DNA of 64,000 bases from Scalesia atractyloides (taxonomy: Eukaryota > Streptophyta > Magnoliopsida > Asterales > Asteraceae). The DNA lies in NCBI GenBank assembly GCA_947069175.1, contig CAMTDV010000019.1:74771358-74835357 (forward strand). The letters run 5' to 3'. Of the stretch, positions 58,106 to 64,000 are shown piece by piece. How positions within the stretch are numbered: position 1 is the stretch's first letter; every line of letters begins with the position of its first letter. Under the pieces are notes generated by a model. The model worked only from the letters and a program-made list of their open reading frames with translations. It had not been told where the DNA came from and did not search any database. The position numbers and the translations under genes were made by a program.

Positions 58106-58815
58106 ATTTTGACTAAAATTTTTGGTTTTATTTTGGTTCATGATTGTTGATTTGGTTTTGCTTGATATGTAAGTCTATGAACATCTATAATACTATCATG
58201 TTTTAGTCTTTGATTACATAAACGAGTGAAATGCATTTGTTCATATAATTATTTGTATGTTTTTACTTAGTTCGTATAATTGTATCATTATTGGTACTTG
58301 AAACTTAACCACAAATTTTTACATTAGTTTTCTTAATCGTCAATATTCAAATTTGTTTGTTCGTATGTTTGGATGAGAAAAAAGAAGATAAAAAAAGTAG
58401 AAGATCATAAAAGTGTGTAACTGATTTTTTAAGGAGTTGAAAATAAAAGGAGAAATTAAAATCTTATGTCTTGTAAGTTTTATCTTTGAGTTAGAGATGA
58501 CTGAAACATCGAACACCTAAGTAAAAAAAATTAAATAAAAAATTTTAATTGAAGGAATGTTATACTTGTCTGATCATTTACTTATTTTAAAAGTTCTGTT
58601 TAATGTTCTAGTAATCATATTTATAGCCAAAATCCTAATCAAGTCACAAACATATATACAACCTAAATAGAAAATACTATAATGATCTAGAGCTAACGTG
58701 ACTCTTAAGACCAAATAAATGTATACATAGAATTATTTATATGTTCAATTATTTTATTTAAATAGTTAATTGACCCCATTTGTAATACAGTGCAATTTAA
58801 ATTGAATTTTAGAGT
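58106..58815. other. 3' flank of MADS copy 1
   Basis: AT-rich non-coding sequence. Its end (58735-58815, TTATATGTTCAATTATTTTA) is duplicated at 63232-63320 downstream of copy 2, showing that the duplication included the 3' flank. Confidence 0.6.
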
Positions 58816-61440
58816 CCAGGAGTTGATGCTAACCCCGTGTTGCGGCGGGATTTTGATTTTTCAATGTTTACAACAAATATTAAATGCCAATTAAAATTAA
58901 ATTGTAAATGAAATAAAATAAATGCATATTTTGTTAATACCATAGTTATCTATCTCAAAATCCTATAATAGTTATAATGCTAGAAAATAAGAAGTGACTA
59001 AAATAGAAATTGAAGAGCCTAAATAGTTCAACGATGATTAGAAAACTTTTTCACTAAAAAAATTCTTTAACGAACGTGAAAACTAAAACAAATATAGCTA
59101 GTTGCAACCCAAATGTGAGTACTGAAGCAACAATCATTTTCAAAATTTCTCGAATGGGTGAAATTTTGAACACCTGAATTAAACTACAAAAGATCTACAT
59201 ATTTAAGAATTTGGCGACAAACAAAGCAAATACCATCAAAAATTCAAAAATATTTTGCATTCGATTTGGCGACAAATGAATACTCCGGTTGATTTGTCGC
59301 GTTTGTTGTTGGAACAAAAAAAAACCATACAGTCCATTTGTCAAATTGAAGTTTAAGAATCAGAACCGCCATCATGGTTTCGCTGAAATCCTACTCTTTG
59401 GTAGGAAACAAATACTATCAACGTTTAACAAATAACTAGTAGGTGTACCCGCGCTTCGCTGTGGTTTACGGGTCTTAATACGGTGGACCTACCGAGTAAG
59501 CACGGTTTACGGTCTGAATACGATGGAGCTACCAAGTAAATTGAACCCGGTATAACACTTGCAACAAAGAGAATGACAAACTATGTAATGATAAAGCGAA
59601 CTGCAAAGCTGCGATTAAGCTGGACACCATTATGTGAGAAACAGTACAAATTTAAATGAGATCATAACTTTAAACCCACAAAATTTAAAAATTTAAATTA
59701 ACATTCTTTTGAAATGATTAAAAGATACTTCAATGCAACTATTTAATTTCCGTTGATAAATGTCTTTACTAATTCTTTTAATTATTAATAATATTGAAAC
59801 TAACCTTGCAAACAAAGATAATACGGAACTACCCTGCTACAAACGAACACTCTTGTTTTTTTACTAAGAGCTTCTGGCTTTTTTAATAATTATTAATAGT
59901 GTGTGTATTATTTGTTACTAAAAACCTTGTCCAACCATTCATTTTCTCTCTCTTATTCTCTGTACAATGACCACCACAAAACCACTAACATAAAACAACC
60001 AACACAAAACCATCACCACCACTATAGAATAACTGCCTAGCCGCCACCATCCTGCACCACCACTGAGCCGTACCTTCTTGTTTTTGTTCCGCTCGAAGTG
60101 CCGATGATCACGTAGGAGATGTTTCTTCGTCTCTTTACCAATGTAAGAACCGGTGGTCATAACACCCCACCACCCCAATAACACGACCACCTAGCCGTAC
60201 CACATCACTACCACTTACCCATTGCCATCTCTGAACGCAACACCCCCATCATAAAACCGCCACTAACACCACAACACAACTACCTAACCGGCAAAGGCGA
60301 TTCTACAATTCCGATAGCGACTTCAATGTTATAGATCCTGTTTAAATTGATGTATCTTCGTTCCAGATCTCCAGCGCGCGCTAGTCCTCTTTTCAGATCC
60401 AGTGACTAAGCTGCCGACAGTCCTATTAGTAGTCAGACTTCGATTAAAGCTTCGTTTTTCTTAACAATTGAAGATCTCATGAGTCAGTGGAAGCAAAGAA
60501 TGAGTGTGAAATCAATTTCAAGAGGGAGATACAGAAATGTGTTTTACAGTGAGATAGAGAGGGATGGAGATGATAGGATAAAATTGTAAGAAACTTAAAG
60601 ACAGATGATGAGTAGTATAATAAAGGAAACAAAGAAAGAGGAAATGTATAAAGTAAAGAGCAAGCTGGCAAAAAGTGAAGAAGTAGTGGACACGTGTAAC
60701 ATGCTGAACAATTACATATAGCTACAGTAATATTTAGACACAAACATAAGTTTCCAATTTAATATATATATATATAATTAATTTGAGTTCGATTTGGTGA
60801 CAAATAAAAAAAAGCCTCCTACCGATTTACTAGTCTAATGTCAACACTAAAAAAATCAAATGGTGGATTCCAAGCGGTTGTGATACGGTCTTCGTTCTTT
60901 TAAAAACGATACATCGTACGATTGAATAAGAAAAAGGGGTAGATGAATTTAAATGAAAAAAACGACTGATAAGAGATTATATTTTTTGTGAAAGATGGGA
61001 AGACCATTCTAATCATTTTTCCATTAACGCATCAATCCTTCGATATCTTTGAGAGTCAACATGAAGTTTCTATTAGAATTCGGAGTCAACATCAAGTTTA
61101 GATAAGAATGAATGGTCAAGCATTTTTTTGCAAAGTAAACCCATCAAAGCAAATTTTTCCTGTTAATCAGAACGCATCAATCATTCTATATTTTGGAAAT
61201 TGGATATTCAAAATCAACATCAAGTTTCAATTAGAACAAAGGAAGGAAGAGAATGCTTACATGAAAAATGGAGATGTGAAAAGAATGAGCGACGGTTATG
61301 AATGCGGAGATTGAGTTTGTAAGAATAGCGATGGTGGTAATAAAAAGAAACAATAGACGAACAGTTGTGGGTGAGGATCGAACCCGCGTATATTGGCTTT
61401 GAAACGGCGCTACAACAATCGCAATGAATTAGATATTGTT
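58816..61440. mobile_element. insertion(s) in the duplicated MADS flank, Helitron-like in part
   Basis: Copy 2's flank is continuous where copy 1's is interrupted between about 58815 and 61445. The inserted block begins with GATGCTAACCCCGTGTTGCG, and a second start, TAGGTGTACCCGCGCTTCGC, is at 59440. Such CCCGCG-type starts are common in plant Helitron-like elements, and the inner part ends near CCGATTTACTAGT (60834). No helicase or other coding sequence is seen; 59930-60740 has short open frames only. Confidence 0.4.
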
Positions 61441-61628
61441 TTATAATTTTGTATTATAAGGTAATTTGTGATACTAACTTCATTCATTTCTTTACCTTTG
61501 TTCTCTCTAGAAGAAAGTTATTAAAAAATATATAGAAAGACTCGAAAATTTTGTAACATCACTAATTAAGTTTTATGGGATATTAAGGTCCACCATGCTC
61601 TAGAGATAACGTGACTCTTAAGACCAAC
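61441..61628. other. remainder of MADS copy 1 flank
   Basis: TTCTCTCTAGAAGAAAGTTA and AACATCACTAATTAAGTTTT at 61500-61575 recur at 63608-63680 behind copy 2. AGATAACGTGACTCTTAAGACC also recurs at 58690 in a close form. Confidence 0.6.
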
Positions 61629-61929
61629 GTTTTCAGACCTGAACGAGACCTGCTGGTCGGACCGGGGTTGAACCGGTCCGGGTCATGGTATAGAATGGAA
61701 ATATATCGATCCGGTGGTTGAACCGGTGACCCAGCGGTTGGACCGGGAAACAGGTAGGTCGAACCGGTTTTTAGAAGGGTTAGACCGGTTTTTTATATAT
61801 TTTTTTCATATTTAACCCATTAAATTTTATAATATTTACGATACCTTTCGGTTCTTACGGCTGGTCTAACCGGTCGAACCATTGAACCGGTAAAGAGATC
61901 GGTTCGATGTCCGCTCCAGCTCTGAAAAC
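61629..61929. mobile_element. short inverted-repeat element with GGTTGAACCGG motifs
   Basis: Ends GTTTTCAGA / TCTGAAAAC, about 300 bp, with many ACCGGTT motifs. The composition suits a hAT-type MITE, but no 8-bp target duplication could be matched. Confidence 0.55.
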
Positions 61930-62186
61930 AGTGCAATAAAGTGATAAACTTAGCTTTGCAAAAAAATTAAGAATGTACTTATGGAATTTAATCTTCTGGT
62001 ATCTCAATTTATTTTATTTTGCAAATATATTAACAATTAGTCTTCTTCTTTCCCCTTTCAAAACCCTCAATCTTCTTTCTTTCTTCAGAAAACCGGATCT
62101 CAAAACTTTCTGTAAATCATCTTAAACCAATATTACTTTGTTCACACATTTAATTCATTAACATGTTTTTATGGTTTTAATTACAG

Positions 62187-63014
62187 ATGGGTTGTGCAAA
62201 GTTGAGAAAGGAACTCATTGCAAAAGACAAGACTCGAAACACCAGATACCACAAAAGAAAACAAAGGATCATAAAGAAAGCTAATGAATTCACCATTCTT
62301 TGTGATGTTGATACATCTATTATCATCTACCCTCCAAATTCCGATGTAACCGAGATTTGGCCTGAAAACCCTAATAAAACCAAGAAAACCATAACTTGTT
62401 ACAAGGCAAAAAGGTGTGAAACTGGAAAAAGAACTTATGGACTCACTGATTTCTGTGAAGACCGAAAGAAAAGCTCGAAGCTGAGCTCGTTAAGGCCCGA
62501 AAAAGAACATGGAAGCGAAATACGTAACATGGTTCGATGATCTTGATGCGTTTATAGAAGTGCAACTTAGACAATTTGCTATGGGTTTGGAAAACAAAGA
62601 GAATTTGGTGCAAGCTCATCTTGAGTTCAAGAAAAGAAACCTGAGTGTTCAACTGCCCTACATGTTTGATGTTGAGAACAAGTGGCCTATGGTTCAGTTT
62701 CAAAGTTTGGGTCTTGAAAGGGTCAAGTGATGAACCAACATAGGGTGAACCTTGATCGTGGGTGCCTAGGGGATGCATCGATGGCTTTGTTTACACTGAT
62801 TAAGCGTGAACAGATGGGGCTTGGTTATCTGGTGTTTGGTGGTGGTATGGTGTATGATCATAACCCTAACCAGTGGGGATTTCAGGTGCCGGTGGTGCAT
62901 GGTGGCGTGATGCATGATTTTACAAGGCAAGAACATGAATCCCAAGCAAACAATGGTGTTGGTGAATTTGTGATAGATGAACATGGTGGAAGGTATATGC
63001 GTGGTCGCATTTGA
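62187..63014 (+). CDS. M-type MADS-box gene, copy 2, frame-broken
   Basis: The ATG at 62187 follows ATTACAG, a possible 5' UTR intron acceptor. The MADS region is close to copy 1 (KRKQRIIKKANEFTILCDVD), but residue 3 is Cys instead of the nearly invariant Arg (MGCAKL). The frame holds to DRKK (about 62472); two single-A losses in A-runs (about 62473 and 62501) move it to another phase, where MEAKYVTWFDD resumes at 62509. A further shift at about 62725 leads to the C-terminal GGGMVYDHNPNQWGF part, ending at 63014. It shares gene and flank order with copy 1, so it is a tandem duplicate. Confidence 0.78.
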
Positions 63015-63332
63015 TTTTTGGGTGATTTAATGTTTTAATTCTTAGAACATTGTTGGACATGATTATTTGGTTTTGTTTTTGCATTCTTTTGAATGTTGTT
63101 ATTTTGTTTCGTTCATCTATATATTTAAATGTGTATTTAGTTTATTGACGAAAACTTATAGTTTTTCATTGATAATGGTTGATTTCATTTCGTCTTTCTT
63201 TGTTATTATGACACAAATAAATGTGTACTTAGAATTATTTATATGTTCAATTATTTTATTTAAATTGTTAATTGATCCCATTTGTAATATTAAGTGTCAT
63301 TTAAATTGAATTTCGGAGTCCATTTGTGATAC
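63015..63332. other. 3' flank of MADS copy 2
   Basis: AT-rich sequence; 63232-63320 is the counterpart of 58735-58815. No gene. Confidence 0.6.
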
Positions 63333-63583
63333 TAAGGAGCTACTTCTTTAGTTTTTAACGGGGCTCTTAAAGTTTCACTGGTTCAGTATTCAGACTGTTT
63401 GTTTCGCGAGCATATGTCTGAATGGTTCATACATTGCCTCATTTACCTCTGAATGGTTAAGCATTATGTTGAGTCTGAATGGTTAAGACCTCTAATCTGA
63501 ATTGATCAGACATGTTCAATACTTAATGGTTTAGACCTCTTAATGGTGTAACACTTAACCATTCAAAAATTACCAAACAGACA
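63333..63583. mobile_element. MITE-like insertion with TCTGAATGGTTAAG repeats
   Basis: It interrupts the duplicated flank relative to copy 1 (GTGATACTAA before; TTCATTTCTT after). It contains at least four variants of CTGAATGGTTAAG in direct orientation and inverse forms near its end (CTTAACCATTCA). The exact borders are inferred from the comparison. Confidence 0.6.
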
Positions 63584-63884
63584 TAAATTATTCATTTCTT
63601 CAACCTTGTTCTCTCTAGAAGAAAGTTACGAAAAATGTAGACAGCGTGGAAAACTTTGTAACATCACTAATTAAGTTTTGTATAACATGATTCTTAAGAC
63701 ACATATTGACTCATAGTGGTTAATTAGAGTCAATATTAATAAAATAAACTATCCATTGTGTATTCTAAGTAAATGTCAGCTCGTTTGTTTCATGAGTTAC
63801 GTACATGAATCTTTTCTTTTATTTAGTTTGGTTAGCTGGTTTACTAATAAACACAACAACAATTTTAAATAACAATAGATTTTA
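63584..63884. other. flank to the right of the MADS duplication
   Basis: 63600-63690 matches 61495-61575; the rest is AT-rich with no recognised feature. Confidence 0.55.
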
Positions 63885-64000
63885 GAGTAAACTGCCAAAT
63901 TGGTCCTTGATGTTTGGTCGCTTTTGACACTTTAGTCCAAAACTTAAACCTTTTAAATCTAGGTCCTCGTGGTTTCAATTTTGTTGTCATCATCCAAAAG
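63885..64000. mobile_element. left end of a Mutator-like element, cut by the window edge
   Basis: GAGTAAACTGCCAAATTGGT and the later CACTTTAGTCCAAAA and GGTTTCAATTTTGTTG blocks match the terminal repeat of the element at 5684-6848. Confidence 0.7.

Overview
The window is plant nuclear DNA made mostly of nested transposable elements, with a few decayed host-type genes. The coding signatures (M-type MADS boxes, a plant PB1-domain protein, Tat- and chromovirus-type Ty3/gypsy elements, CACTA, Mutator-like and hAT-like elements) point to a eudicot. The LTR ends of the form TGTAAC...GGGGTGTGACA and the style of the antisense Tat gene make Asteraceae my best guess; that is inference and was not searched.

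Layout. 1-2761: 3' end of a Ty1/copia element next to a truncated LTR of the family called T-LTR here. 2762-7366: repeat-rich spacer with two Mutator-like elements that have long terminal inverted repeats and perfect 9-bp target duplications (3822-5293, 5684-6848) and a third inverted-repeat element. 7367-11508: AT-rich spacer with GAGCCG-rich hAT-like ends. 11509-27522: one Tat-lineage Ty3/gypsy element on the minus strand, with 421- and 429-bp LTRs, decayed gag-pol, and an antisense additional gene on the plus strand; it is split by a solo LTR (15062-18677) and by T-LTR copy B (18776-21299). 28369-39000: a chromovirus-type element bounded by two near-identical T-LTRs and a perfect ACATA target duplication; its interior keeps only the end of gag plus two truncated T-LTRs. 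41148-43378: PB1-domain gene with four frame breaks. 47100-55485: CACTA transposase remnant on the minus strand, split by a solo LTR (48630-54082) that itself contains T-LTR copy I (49858-52646). 55951-56707: hAT-like element with an 8-bp target duplication. 57265-63014: two tandemly duplicated M-type MADS-box genes, both frame-broken. 63885-64000: left end of another Mutator-like element.

The most unusual content is T-LTR. Seven copies (A-F and I) of a 2.4-2.8 kb LTR each carry two or three tRNA-like modules at a constant 166-170 bp period, and five of them also carry one module in the opposite orientation near the LTR head. The modules keep RNA polymerase III A-box and B-box matches at near tRNA spacing. 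Each also has an elongated D-arm-like hairpin whose two sides differ in step between module types. A fixed slot downstream holds one of two unrelated minisatellites with changing copy number. The idea is comparable to Cassandra elements (5S rRNA sequence in an LTR), but here it is tRNA-like arrays; I do not know of a description of it.

No gene in the window is certain to be intact. Every host-type gene is broken by small indels rather than nonsense substitutions, so assembly error has to be weighed against pseudogenisation.
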